Source: Phaseolus vulgaris
Taxonomy: Eukaryota; Streptophyta; Magnoliopsida; Fabales; Fabaceae
NCBI RefSeq assembly: GCF_000499845.2
Contig: NC_023754.2
Location: 25,582,611 to 25,646,610 of the forward strand
DNA: 64,000 bases
Direction: 5' to 3'
In this document: piece after piece, positions 12,318 to 23,978 of the stretch
How the letters are laid out: the number at the start of each line of letters is the position of its first letter
Numbering within the stretch: the stretch's first letter is position 1
Notes under the pieces: generated by a model
Seen by the model: only the letters and a program-made list of their open reading frames with translations
Database searches by the model: none
What the model was told of the DNA's origin: nothing
Position numbers and translations under genes: made by a program

Positions 12318-15300
12318 TCAACTATATCCTATTTGCTGCTGTTGCTGAGGAGGTTGATAACCAGGATAACCCGGATAACTGCCATACACGTTCGGATCCT
12401 GTCCAGCAGGAGCATAACCATAGTTTTCATAGCCTTGTGCATACCCATAGTATCCACCACCACCATTCCACTGGTTTGGATCTGCCTGACCCTGATAAAC
12501 AAACACCCAAGCTCATTTTACAAATTATCAGCTAGTTAAGGAAAACAAACACACAGATTTAACACTATTAATTACCTGTTTGTTTGAAGGACTGCGTCCC
12601 CATGACAGACGAACGTTTTGTCCACCCAATAGTGTCCCATTTAACATCCGAAGTGCCTCTTCAGCACAGCTCCTGAGGTATCAAAATAAAGGCTCTATCA
12701 GAGATCCCAGACTACAAAATGCCACCACACAGAATTTTTAATTTAACGAGATATTATATGTTTACCTGTCAGCGAATTGGACAAAACCACATCGCTTGCC
12801 AGCTGGTATCTTCACATGAACTAATTCTCCATACTGGCTAAAAACTTGCCTCAAATGATCATCGCTGACATTAGCATCCAGATTGCCCACAAAAATCTGC
12901 AATTAAGATTTAAGTCACAAAAAAGTTGAATAAAAGCAGTTTCAAATATATCAAAGAAGTACGCACAGTTGTATTATTAGGATCACTTTCGTTCTGTGTG
13001 CCTTGAGCTTGAGAATTCTGATACGTTGCTGCATGTTCAAAATAAAAAGTGAAGTAAAATGATGAATTATACACACTTAAACGGAAACAATGCATGGTAA
13101 AATGACACCAAGAACACACTTAGACGGAAACCAAGAAAAGTAAAACAAATCAGTGCAAACATGTATTAAAATTATATTAAATAAAGGCACAACTTCTTGA
13201 TAAAAGATTCTATGCACGTGCAATTTATAGCATGCAAATATTTAGTGTGCAATATACGAAGCAACAGATTAAGACAGGGACATCCCTTTCAAGTCACCAC
13301 AGATCTACAAAAATAAGAAAAGTTAAAAATACACGGCAATAGAAACCAAGTTAAAAATTGACAATAAATAAATCCATCAGCTAACAAGAGCATAAATAGA
13401 TAAATAGATAATAAACAGAACAAGGTTGAGAATATCTTATACTCATCAATATAAATGTAATCATCAGAAAATTTTAACCGTACATTTAGATAAATTGAAG
13501 TAATTAAAGAAATATTTGTCATATAGCAACAAGAAAAACAAGAGCATACATAGATAATAAACAGAACAAGGTTGAGAATAACTATATAAATGTAATCATC
13601 AAAAAATTTAAACATGCATTTAGATAAAATTAAGTAAATTCAACAAAAAATTTGTCATATAGCAACAAGCAAGGCAAACGGATAACCTTTAACTCAATCG
13701 TCCTTGCAATCCTATATCAAATTTTCAAGTAATTGAGAAAATAAGATGCCTATTGAATTTTCTAGCAATTGAGAAAGAAAGACGTCAATAACAAGGGTTT
13801 GAAAGACTGTGCTAACCGAAAGGATTGAGCAATATAAAGTAAATTACAACTTCAATTGCATGGCATCGAACTTAGAAATTGGGAACAACTGAATTGGGAA
13901 CAGAACCTAATCATCATGAAAATATGAAACTACAGGACAACACAAACATAACCAGCCAGCAAGTGTAGTTTCTAGAAAAAACAACGTAATAAACACTGGC
14001 ACTCAATAATTTTTTCCTACTGGACTAGAGATTGGAAACTGAAATTAATCTACACACGTTAGAAGAACAGTTGAAATTACTAAAGGCAACTAGGTATTTT
14101 CTGGCAAAAGGGAATGTTACAAATGAAAGCAAACGATGTACTTCTTATGACAAACTAATAGGAGAAAATTAAATGAACAAAGATTAAGAAAGGAGGGCCG
14201 GAAAATAAGAAACCAGAAAAGTTGCAAATGTAACTGGGGTAAATTCAACCAACAAATGGAAAAGAACTTGAAATTGTAGGCGAAAAAGAAAATGCCAAAG
14301 AAAATAACTGGCAAAACATAAACGGGAAACTGACCTAAGCAAAGACATGCACTAAAATGGTAACCATTTCAGCTGAAATCAGTTCCAGGCTCCGGGATGA
14401 CAGAGCCTCTTTACACCCTGCTTTGAGACAATAGGAGTTCTATAAGATTTTATTATTGTATATAATTTATTTAGCCCAAATTTTTAAAGGAAATTGCAGG
14501 AAGAAACGAGTTGCGGCTGCAAATCTTCAAGAGAGTAACAAAAAAGAATTATAAATTGATAAATTTGGCATGCACCATCAAAGATATTTCAACACACAGC
14601 ATTACATTCAATCAGTATCACTCATAAAATGAAGACAGCCCAATTTTCCTTCACACAACACATGCAAGAAATATTAATATTAGCAGCAAAAAACAAACAA
14701 ACAGCACATATGATACACACCTTTTGGCTGAGTAGCAGGGGTTTTGTTACTGGCTGGCCCAATTCTCATGGGTCTTGTTGAACAAAGAACCCCTTGCATC
14801 TCAGTCATGGCCCTCACTTGTTCACTCTCATCTGCGAACCTAACAAAGCCATAACCTTTTGTCCGACCAGTTAGCCTATCAATAACAACTTTTGCACCCT
14901 TTACTGAACTGTAACGGGCCCTAAATGTCTCTTGGAGCAAGTAATCAGTAACATCTGCAGCCAAGTCGCCAACAAATATTGTGTAATCTGGAGAATCATC
15001 GTGGCGTCTTTCACCAGCACTAAAACTTGCCCAATTCAACCTGAAACTCTGCCCCCCATTTGGCATAATAGCTCCATTATATGTTTGGAGAATTCTCTCT
15101 GCCGCAGCACGACTATTAAATTCAATAAACCCATAACCTTCTGATTGACTAGTTTGCTTATTACGAATCACTTTGACAGATGTAACCTACAATCCAATAA
15201 AATGAGAATTTTATATCACAACAAAACAGTCCTCCATATAAAATACAAAATTCAAACAAAAGGTAACCTTAAAATATGACCGAAAAAAAAATCAAACTAC

Positions 15301-15954
15301 GCTAAAAACAAATATCACAAATAAATCCGAATTTGAACCTGCAGTGCCACAGAACTCATACTACTATCTATTACTCCGCGTATTAATAAATACAATATTC
15401 ACTCAAAACAAACGTCTACTAAAAAAACTATATTCACGAAAACCCAATTCAGTTACTTCAGAAAATAACACAAATCAACAAAATCTTTGACCTAAAATGC
15501 CACAAAATCAACAATACTGCGCGTAAATCATTAAAAATGAAACTAAAAGGCAAGGACCTTTTAAAAATCAAAAAGTGATCGTGATTAACGTTGAGAAAGA
15601 TAAACCCTAATAAATTGTGTGAAAAAACATGCACAAGCAACAAAAATCACCATCAAACCAAGAAAACAAGAAGGGCTGTTATACCTCGCCGGTAGATGCA
15701 AAGCAGGTGTAGAGATAGTTTTCATCCATCCAGTACTGCAAATCGCCGATCCATAGGGTCCGGACCTCGTCAACGCTGGTGGGCTGCTGCTGCGACGAAG
15801 GCTGGGTGGAAGGAGCCCACATGGGCGGAGGCGCCTGGGGCTGCGGCGGCATCATGACGTAGGGTTGCTGCTGCGGCGGCGGCTGCTGATACTGTTGCGG
15901 TGGCTGCTGCCCCATGGTGGGAGGAGCCATGCCGAGTCCTGGCTGCTGCATCAT
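12318..15954 (-). CDS. RBP45: RBP45-type RNA-binding protein, three RRMs
   Basis: Six coding exons join in phase: 15954-15685, 15186-14721, 13028-12967, 12896-12766, 12672-12576 and 12491-12318, giving 399 residues. The N-terminus (1-60) is rich in Q and P. RRM1 (about 66-145) has RNP2 LWIGDL and RNP1 EGYGFIEF. RRM2 (about 159-236) has IFVGDL and KGYGFVRF. RRM3 (about 267-336) has IFVGNL and KRCGFVQF. The C-terminus is Y/G/Q-rich. This order and length match the plant RBP45/RBP47 family: nuclear oligouridylate-specific proteins that bind poly(A)+ RNA and can enter stress granules. The DEVRTLWIGDLQYWMDEN and SPDYTIFVGDLAADVTDY segments fit RBP45B best. The 1692-base third-exon intron (14720-13029) holds a tandem duplication and a GC-rich block. 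Exon joins are inferred from sequence, not cDNA. Confidence 0.95.
13383..13669. repeat. Tandem duplication inside an RBP45 intron
   Basis: Copy 1 covers about 13383-13533 and copy 2 about 13537-13669. Both begin AACAAGAGCATA, contain AATAAACAGAACAAGGTTGA and TAAATGTAATCATCA, and end TTGTCATATAGCAACAAG. They differ by substitutions and small deletions, so the duplication is not recent. It lies in the long intron before the third coding exon. Confidence 0.8.
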
Positions 15955-16068
15955 CTCCGCACCAACAAATCTGAAATTCTAGAGAGAGAAAATGGAAGAG
16001 CGAGAGTGAAAGGGGCAAACTGAGAGAGAGAATAAGTGAATGGTCTTGATCCTCTTTAAAGAAGACTC

Positions 16069-16083
16069 AAACCCTAACCCTAG
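16069..16083. promoter_or_regulatory. Telo-box upstream of the RBP45-type gene
   Basis: AAACCCTAACCCTAG lies about 115 bases upstream of the start codon. Plant telo-boxes (AAACCCTAA) are common near the transcription start of ribosomal-protein and other translation or RNA-metabolism genes, which suits an RBP45. The exact transcription start is not known. Confidence 0.55.
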
Positions 16084-16858
16084 AATGGGAAGGTGCGGTA
16101 TGGAACCAATGAATGACTTTGGATGGCGTGATGGCCACTACGGTTTTTTTTAATAATAAATAATTAATTAAAAGATTTATTCAATTGATTTTTATCGCTT
16201 CGTCATTAGGTGGGAGACTCTCATTGGCTGCTCTGTGTAAGCCTGAAAAAAATCTCAAAGATTTATCTCCCTTCTTAACTCAAACCAGATTTCTTTTGCA
16301 GGTAAATAATTATAATTATTTCAATTTATGGTAACTTTTACTACACACTCAATGTAAATATTACAATTAAATTTAATTAAAATATAAAAATTATATTCAT
16401 TTAATAAAAAAATTAAACTTAATTAAACCTAATTTATATTATTACGTAAATCATTTTAATTTATTTATTTTAAAATTTTTGGAAAAATAATAAATAGTTA
16501 ATAATCGAGTATCTCTTAAGAAGATTTTATCTTGTTAAAAGATTAAGTATATAAATCTTTATTCATATATTTTTATATTTATTTTTAAATTTAAATTTAA
16601 TGATTTTTTAAAAGAAGAAAAATTTCTTTCTTTCTTTTTTAACCATATCAAATTAAAAATATAATAGAAAATATTTTTACATTGTGTAAACATATTGTTA
16701 AATTAAAGAAATAAATAACATTAATTATAATGGATTTGAAATATTAATTATTATATTTAAATTTTAAATATAAATTAAGACATACAAAAGTTTCTTTGTA
16801 AAATAAGTTAATAATATTATAACAACTCGTAATTGATAGGACAAAACTGCAATGAAAG

Positions 16859-16910
<52 letters not shown>

Positions 16911-19500
16911 TAATTTAATAGATTTCTATTTATGCAAATAAACATGTGTTATGATCATATAAGTTGTAGTACATTGTAATTTTATAAATAAAATTTTATA
17001 TACAGTAATTTTAAATTAAAGATGAAATATACGAGATTTTCCTAAATGTTATTTAAGTTCTTTCTAGTTTTGCTAAAGCAGGTTCACACTTCCGTGATTT
17101 AACTTTTGTAATAATTGTGTATTAATAGGAGAATATTCATCAAATTTATTAATAACTAATTTTCATAAAAAAAGGCTTAAGTTAATATAATAATGAATCA
17201 ATTTTGATTCATGTAATTATTCTTACACTAACACAATATTTTTTACAAAACATATAACTGTTATATGCTCAAAAGATAATAACTGGGTGTCAATATAATT
17301 ATTTTAACAATGTTGATGTATAATAACTAAATCCTTTATTTTTTTATAATAAAATCCTTCGTTTTTTAACATTTTGAAGTTCTAACTTTTTATTTTCACA
17401 TTTTATTTATATTTTTAAAAAAATGCTATTTTTAAATAAAACAAGAGATGTAAGTTTTACTACATATAAAAATATAATAGAAATAAATGTTTATTTTAAA
17501 ACTGTAATTAAGGTAAGTGCTATTAGTGTAACTTTAATAAATGAAATGGTAATTTTTATAAATTTAATTTAATTTACAAAATAATTTAAATAAAATTAAA
17601 AAAAAAATAATTTAATCAATTTTCAATATAGTTACATATAACTATTACAAATATTAAACAAGTAGTTATTATATTAAAATTTATACATTATTCTTATAGT
17701 TAAAAGGGTATAACTAAACTTTTGAAATGGATTATATATGGTTTCATACATTTTCAAGTGTTTACAAAAGTTTAAGATGGTAAAATATATTTGAAATCTA
17801 TAAGCATTCATATTACTATGAATATTATTGGTTAAGTTTGAATACAGATATTTTTTTCATCAGATATGAATATATATTCATCTAATGAAGAAACAATATC
17901 AATAATGAATACAGATGTTTATCACTTGTTTTCGTAATAGATCAGTGTAAAAATAGTAGTGAAAGGTATGATCTAGGTGATATGATTTCAAGATCTTTGC
18001 CTTATGCCTCATAATAAAATTCATTATACCAACAATTCTTCAAATATATTAACGTTATTATTAACCTTGTGCCAAAACAAAATACAATAAATATTAAAGT
18101 TGGATTGGGTCTAATCTTCTAATTATGTTTCAAATAGTAAACATTAACTAAGGACTAATTTATAATTTAGAAATTTCTAAAACATAACGTAATCATAACA
18201 TATATTTATAACTTAATTGAAATTTTACAGTAACCAAAATTCACTTAAACTTTACTCTTAACTCAGGGATCTTTCGGTTAATTTTTTTTTCAACATAGTT
18301 GTCCAATAAAGAATACTTATTTTAAAAGTGGACAGAAGTGATGAATTAAATTGACAATTCTAATTAAAAGAAAAATATATTATTATTATTATTAAATAAT
18401 TTGTAAGTTCTCAATATATTTTAAAATATTGCATTTGTTTGGATGAAAAGTGAACGAAAGACAAAATAAATAAAAAAGATAAGAAATATGTAATATAAAT
18501 GAAAAATCCGTGTAAATTGACCTAAATGAGTAGAAATATATTTGTGAGTAATATGCTGAATTAGAATGACACAATAATTTTTAAAAAAAATCTCATTAAA
18601 ATAAACTACAGTACTTAAAAAAGTGGAGTTTATAATTTGATAACGTGATTTAAAATTCTCTAAAATAACGTAGTTAGTTGAGTAATATCGCACCGGTTTT
18701 CCGTTCCATTCTCCCCCATTCCATCATGTGCTGTTGGGATGGATCAAAGTGTAGCAATTCTCAAATCTTCATGCGCAGTAGGTTAGTCTTCTTCAAAAAC
18801 TTAATATACATTGGTCATTATTGTTAAATTTTTTGTGAATTTAATTCCTTAATACTAGTAACAAAATATTTTTCAAATTAAATTAAATGTAAGATTAAAT
18901 TATAATATCTAATTTTATCTATCTAAATTAGTTTTATAAAATAAAAAAGTTGGTAACATTTTTAACCCACTTTCTACTTAGAAACCGGAATGACTTGTTT
19001 TGCTAATAGACCTGTTCTCGTCTATAGACTCTTTCACCTAAATATATTATTTACAAGTTTATCTACCCTGGATTTTACGGAGATTTTTTTCACCGTTGAT
19101 TATTTAAAAAGTCCCGATTTCGTGATGGCAATTCAGAGCTCACAGATCACAAATGGGAATGCCCGTATGTTATGGCATTAGTCGTCAATTTCACAATAAT
19201 GAGTTTATGTCTGACATGAAACGAATTAGAATTGGGTCTTGGAGCTCTGCTTGGTCACTGTTTTGCGGGCTGGTACGAAACAAAACCTTCGATATTTATT
19301 CTTTTACTTTCTGATTCAACATTTGAAACAATTGATCTCATTGTCCTATCAGTTTTGGTTGTACTGTCTGTTGCATGATCTGAATGGGTGCTGATTTCAT
19401 AAGCTGTAATTGACTCATGTGCCCAAATTTGCATTTTGCTTTCATAAGTGTACTGGGTAGCTCATAGTGGGAATTTGGCTTGTTGAAGTGGAGTAGAGTT
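16084..19500. other. AT-rich intergenic DNA with TAA microsatellite
   Basis: A pure TAA microsatellite of roughly 17 units lies at about 16859-16913. The rest is AT-rich with frames of low-complexity composition. From about 18690 the sequence becomes less AT-rich and probably holds the promoter and 5' leader, perhaps with a leader intron, of the MYND gene at 19605. Possible donors (such as GTAGGTTAG near 18778) cannot be confirmed without cDNA. Confidence 0.5.
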
Positions 19501-19527
19501 ATGAGAATTTGTGAACTCAGAACTTGA
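19501..19527 (+). CDS. Candidate upstream ORF of the MYND gene
   Basis: An ATG at 19501 opens an eight-codon frame that ends in TGA at 19527, 77 bases before the main start at 19605. It would be translated first if the mRNA starts upstream of 19500. Peptide conservation cannot be judged from one genome. Confidence 0.3.
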   Translation: MRICELRT

Positions 19528-19604
19528 AAAAGTTGACGGATTTAGTTTCACTAGAGTGACTACCGAGCATAAAAAGGAAAAGAATCTGAGGAATTGGGGA
19601 GACA

Positions 19605-21491
19605 ATGGATTTGCATCTGAAGAGTCTGTTCAACAGATTTCAGGAGCAGTTCGGGTCTGGTCCTGGTCTTGGTCCTGGATCTGGGACGTGCATGATGAGA
19701 GTGGATGGCATTTCTCCAAATTTCATAAAATCTGTATACAAAGCTTCTGCGGCTTTGTATAGAACTGAGCCATGGAAGAGGCTGCGACCGGCTCACTTGT
19801 TTGGCGTCCGGGTTGGGAAAGATTCGGATTGGCCTGGCAAGAAACAGCCTTTTCCATGTGTTCAGTTCATTGGAGGGGATGTGGGATTCTACATGTTTAG
19901 ATCAGAGAATGATGCTAAGAAAATGATAGGATCTAGAGAGACCATTCACGTTCCAAATGTCGAGCTTCTGAGGGTCACATACGAAGTGGAGTATTTGATG
20001 TTCCCTTCCAACCGGAAGATGATTAAGTCTTTGTCATTGGAAACATCAGGATCAGATCGATTTCCTGTTATTGATGTTGCTCGATGCACGCCTTCTGGGG
20101 ATATCCGATATAGAAATCCAACCATTGAAGAGCTTAGATTTGTTTATGCATTCATGAAAGCCATTTCCCTGGTGCACTCCTTACTTCAGGTTGACAGGGA
20201 AAGTGGTCCAAAGTATTCCACAGTGGTATGTTTTGAACCTTTTATAGAGACTGTTGATGTTCAGTGGCCTCCAGAAGTAGCCAAGGGGGGTTATGACCTT
20301 GTTGCTGTTACTGTTTCCCACCCTCCGGGTCAGGCGTATGAAGAAAGATCTAGTAGTGCTAGTGCTGGCTCTACTCCCACCAAGTATGTTGAACCACCTA
20401 GGGAGGACACTTTCAATGACACAAAAGCATACTCAGGTACTGGCTTGAGACAGTGTGCAATGTGTGAGAAAGAAGTGCATGGAGAACAGTCTCTTTGCTG
20501 CGGGCGGTGTAGAGCAGTTGTTTACTGCAGTTCAATCTGCCAGAAGCAGCATTGGACCGACACGCATAAAAGCATGTGTGGACTTTACAAGGCTATGATG
20601 GAGAGGGAAGAAGAGCTGGCTATAATGATTTTCTTGTTCCCATGTTCTGCTGACCAGCCTTGTAAATGGCTTGAATCATTAGGAATCCACCAGAAGGGTA
20701 TGTGGAGAAGAAAATGTAGTTGCTATTCACATTGTCCTTTTGGTCTCCTTCCTGTGAAAGGTGGGCTGCAGGAACTATGGGGTGGAATTGATGAATTTGA
20801 ATACCCTCATGACTCTCCGTTTAATAACCATTTCATCTCAAGTCCATTTCTTCTCTCTGGTTGGTCCGAGTACTACAACCTTCGCTCACTTCCATTGTCA
20901 AGTCCTGTCGCCGACATTCTCTCGCATCCATTGACTGTGTATCACATACTAACTACTCTTAATATAAGTTCAAAGAATCTTATACTGAAAGGGAAAGAGG
21001 TGATTGTCCACTACCTTGGACCTGAAGGTGAGTTGGATTGGATGCCAGCATTTGCAGAAGTAGGACACTTGCTTAATGGACTGGGCAATGTACAAATAGT
21101 GATGGTGGGACCAGAAGTTCCAACAAATTTGTCTGGTACAACCTCAGGAATAGGTAGCAGAGTTAGAGTGAATCTTGTAAGGGGCGTTTATCAGGTGGAA
21201 GCCTCCTATCTACCTTCTCCACATGTTGTCATTGCTCTAAATTCTAGATTAGATAGCTACTCTAGTTGGGGTGGAGCTATTGATTTAATCAAATCACTGG
21301 GGGTGCCTGCTTTCTTCACTGATCAATCTGAAGTTTCATGTGTAAATGCTAAGCAGGTCCTTCGTAACGCTGGACTGCACATTACGCATCCGGTGACTCC
21401 AAATCCTTTCCGGTCACCTGTGAAAAATCTCACTGCTTCTTTCAATCTTCCTTCATACAGCAATGGTTTTGTCTTTGGGGTGAATACTTGA
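19605..21491 (+). CDS. MYND zinc-finger domain protein
   Basis: A single exon encodes 628 residues from MDLHLKSLFN to GFVFGVNT. A MYND zinc finger lies at residues 284-325: C284-x2-C287, C299-x2-C302, C308-x3-C312, then HW, H321 and C325, which completes two zinc sites. MYND modules usually mediate protein-protein contacts. The roughly 280-residue N-terminal region (with WPGKKQPFPCVQFIGGDVGF) and the C-terminal half (a CSCYSHCPFG cysteine cluster near 372-381, then an alpha/beta-like region through the end) match a plant-specific family annotated only as zinc finger MYND proteins. No SET domain or membrane segment is visible, so I do not call it a methyltransferase. The start is the first ATG of the open frame and is followed by a conserved-looking N-terminus; the molecular role is unknown. 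Confidence 0.9.
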   Translation: MDLHLKSLFNRFQEQFGSGPGLGPGSGTCMMRVDGISPNFIKSVYKASAALYRTEPWKRLRPAHLFGVRVGKDSDWPGKKQPFPCVQFIGGDVGFYMFRSENDAKKMIGSRETIHVPNVELLRVTYEVEYLMFPSNRKMIKSLSLETSGSDRFPVIDVARCTPSGDIRYRNPTIEELRFVYAFMKAISLVHSLLQVDRESGPKYSTVVCFEPFIETVDVQWPPEVAKGGYDLVAVTVSHPPGQAYEERSSSASAGSTPTKYVEPPREDTFNDTKAYSGTGLRQCAMCEKEVHGEQSLCCGRCRAVVYCSSICQKQHWTDTHKSMCGLYKAMMEREEELAIMIFLFPCSADQPCKWLESLGIHQKGMWRRKCSCYSHCPFGLLPVKGGLQELWGGIDEFEYPHDSPFNNHFISSPFLLSGWSEYYNLRSLPLSSPVADILSHPLTVYHILTTLNISSKNLILKGKEVIVHYLGPEGELDWMPAFAEVGHLLNGLGNVQIVMVGPEVPTNLSGTTSGIGSRVRVNLVRGVYQVEASYLPSPHVVIALNSRLDSYSSWGGAIDLIKSLGVPAFFTDQSEVSCVNAKQVLRNAGLHITHPVTPNPFRSPVKNLTASFNLPSYSNGFVFGVNT

Positions 21492-22643
21492 ATGCAGTCC
21501 TAAAAGTTCCAAAAACAAGTGCCCATCTACTGTCAATGCCATGCATTCTAAGGTTGCTTGCAACTTTCAAATTTTCTCGGCTATCATGCAATTTGTTGAA
21601 CATCACAGCAAACTAGAAGATCCTTGTAAGATTTGTTGAATTGTGTATATTGATTCTGTTTGGCCAGAGCTCTTGCATTAGCCTCTGAATCATGACACTG
21701 ATTTTTGTATAATTTGTATCTTAGCCTCGAGTGGGCTGAGTTCTTTGGTTGTTTTCCTCTTATCACATTGAAGTCTGTATCAGTTTTTTTGGTTAATCAA
21801 TATGATTGTGCTCAACCCCTTGTGACCAAGTTGTTTTGGAAAGAAATAAAGCAATGTCAAAAGAGTTATCCAATGAAATTCATGTTTATATTGCATCATG
21901 CGTATGTGACTGCCGTTCTTAACTATGGTTTTACCAATAGATTAAAACTAACTATCCATATTTGCAATTACCAATTCAAATGGTCATTTTGTCGTTGATT
22001 TGAAATTGTAGAGGATGAGCAGAAGTTTCTGTCAATACCTTTTGTTGTAATAGAATTGGGATGCTTAGTAACTAATGGCACGTTGCCATGATTGGAGCTG
22101 TTTTTTGTTAGTTATACGGCTTTTTAGAGACCACAGAAATCTCAGAACATCAAAATGGGTTCTTCTCATCTGCCTTAGGAATTTAAATTCCTTAGAAAAA
22201 TGTAATTAAAGAAAAGGAAAAATTTTAAGAAAATATTTATTTTTCAATTGAATCCTAGTGCATATTGTGTTCTTCCATTATACAGGTTGAGGATTCAAAA
22301 TTCTATTTCTTGTGTTATTTAAAGGTTAAAAAGTGAGTTAGATGTACTCCAAAACGGCTGTGAATCACGTATACAGCTATATTAAATTGCTTCATGGTTC
22401 AGACTGAATTAAAAGATGAAGTCTTGACATTTTCAATAAATGAATGGCCCACATTTTTTTAAGTTTAATTAATTAATATACAGTATGCATTAGGATTCAA
22501 TAAACTATCATGCTAGCCATATATACAATTTGTCATTGGACACTGTTAGATACTCTGTATGATTGAGAATCAAACTCAAATCAATATACCCAAGGACAGA
22601 CTTAAAGTGATTATCACTTTATGATTACTACATACTGATATAT

Positions 22644-22681
<38 letters not shown>

Positions 22682-23202
22682 CTGCTAACATTAAGATATT
22701 TGAAAAAAATAAAAACTAATTATATCATGCATATTGTGTTATATAAATTATTTTAGCAATTTTAATTTTTTGGGCTCCCCTCCTTTTTTTCCATCTAATA
22801 ATATCTATAAGGGTGTACGAGTGGTAAGTTACTCTCTTATTTTCTATTACTCTCCTTTTGAACTCAATAAAGAAGGGGGTTATATTTTTCCTTCCTTCCT
22901 CTCTTCTGTTAAAACTCAATACATTTTTCTTCCTTTGAAACATTCTCAAACAGTTATAAAAATAAAAGAAAAAGATGAAAACATTATAAATGCAATAAAA
23001 AAAGTTAAACAATACAAATGAAAAAATTGAGCAGTGCAGAAATAATATGGATAAGATTATCAGGTGACTAAAAGTTATGCATCAGATGGGAGAAGAAAGA
23101 AAACAATGAGGTCCAAGTATCCCACTGTTTACCGATCAAAAAAGAAAGGCAGTGATCAGACAGACTCTGATGAGTTGAATTCATCATCCCAACTTGTCCA
23201 CT
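21492..23202. other. 3' region and intergenic DNA with TA microsatellite
   Basis: Bases 21492 to about 21850 look like the 3' untranslated region of the MYND gene. A TA microsatellite lies at about 22638-22678. Two overlapping 95-codon frames on opposite strands at 22725-23021 are low in complexity, and I reject them as genes. Nothing else was recognised. Confidence 0.55.
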
Positions 23203-23212
23203 TGTATAAAAA
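23203..23212 (+). promoter_or_regulatory. TATA box of the small heat-shock protein gene
   Basis: TATAAAAATA lies 90 bases before the ATG at 23293. A second TATA-like string occurs at about 23229. I searched the 250 bases upstream by eye for heat-shock elements (alternating GAA and TTC blocks at two-base spacing) and found no clear trimer. Confidence 0.5.
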
Positions 23213-23292
23213 TAAACCAACCAACTACTATATATCCTTTTTCACCAGCACCACAAAAGCCAAATCAACAAGGAAACTCCAAATTCCTCACA

Positions 23293-23978
23293 ATGGAGTT
23301 CCCACCATCTCACTCCCTTCCCTGGCAATACTTCATCCCTTCTCACCTTCTCTTTCCCTACAATTTCATCCCTCAAAACTATGTCCACTGGACAGAAACC
23401 CCTGAATCTCACATTTTCTCAGCTGACATCCCTGGTAAGCACCTTAGTTAGCCATGTTGGAAAACTACTAAATAAAGTCCTTCCCCTTAATCATGTCTTT
23501 CGTTTTCTTTGTTTCCAACTATAGTAAATACTAAAGTATGTATATGTAAAAGGATTTTTAGATTGCTGACCCTTAACAAATTTATTTAACTTTTAAAGTA
23601 TTTCTGAGTCACACTAACAATGATATCTATTTGGTTTTTCTCATAAGTTGCAATAAGATATTTGAACTGGGTTTATTTTATTTATTTATTTGATGTTTGC
23701 TTATTGTGGTAGGTGTGCGGAAAGAGGAGCTGAAAGTGGAGGTTGAAGATTCAAGGTACCTCATAATCAGAACTGAAGCAGTGGATGAATCCACAGAACC
23801 TGCAAGGAAGTTTGAGAGGAAGTTTAGGCTACCTGGGAGGGTGGAGCTCGATGGCATCTCTGCTGGGTATGAAGATGGAGTTTTAACTGTTACAGTTCCA
23901 AGATCAATTAGAAGAGGTTTCTACATTGACCCTGCTGATGTGTCTGAGAATTTGGAAGTTCTAGCAAGAGCAGCTTGA
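23293..23978 (+). CDS. HSP15.4: Class V-type small heat-shock protein (HSP15.4-like)
   Basis: Two exons, 23293-23434 and 23713-23978, join in phase (G|GT) to give 135 residues. The N-terminal arm is short and aromatic ([20 protein letters not shown]). The alpha-crystallin domain runs from about residue 31 to 118, with the usual [13 protein letters not shown] type end at 100-110 ([11 protein letters not shown]) and the [14 protein letters not shown] segment across the intron. The length and the single intron in DIPG match the plant 15.4-kDa class V group; most cytosolic class I and II genes lack introns. It has no C-terminal I-x-I motif, which usually aids oligomer assembly, and no targeting signal, so a cytosolic or nuclear chaperone is likely. 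The paralogue name is by resemblance. Confidence 0.9.

Noticed and set aside
15770..16018. 82-codon minus frame overlapping RBP45 exon 1
   Set aside because: It is an alanine-rich shadow of the Q/P-rich exon in another frame.
16859..16913. TAA-unit array considered as a CRISPR-like repeat
   Set aside because: It is a pure trinucleotide microsatellite without spacers; no CRISPR array exists in this nuclear plant DNA.
22725..23021. Two overlapping 95-codon frames on opposite strands
   Set aside because: The composition is dominated by Y, F, I, K and N, as expected from AT-rich non-coding DNA, and both cannot be real.
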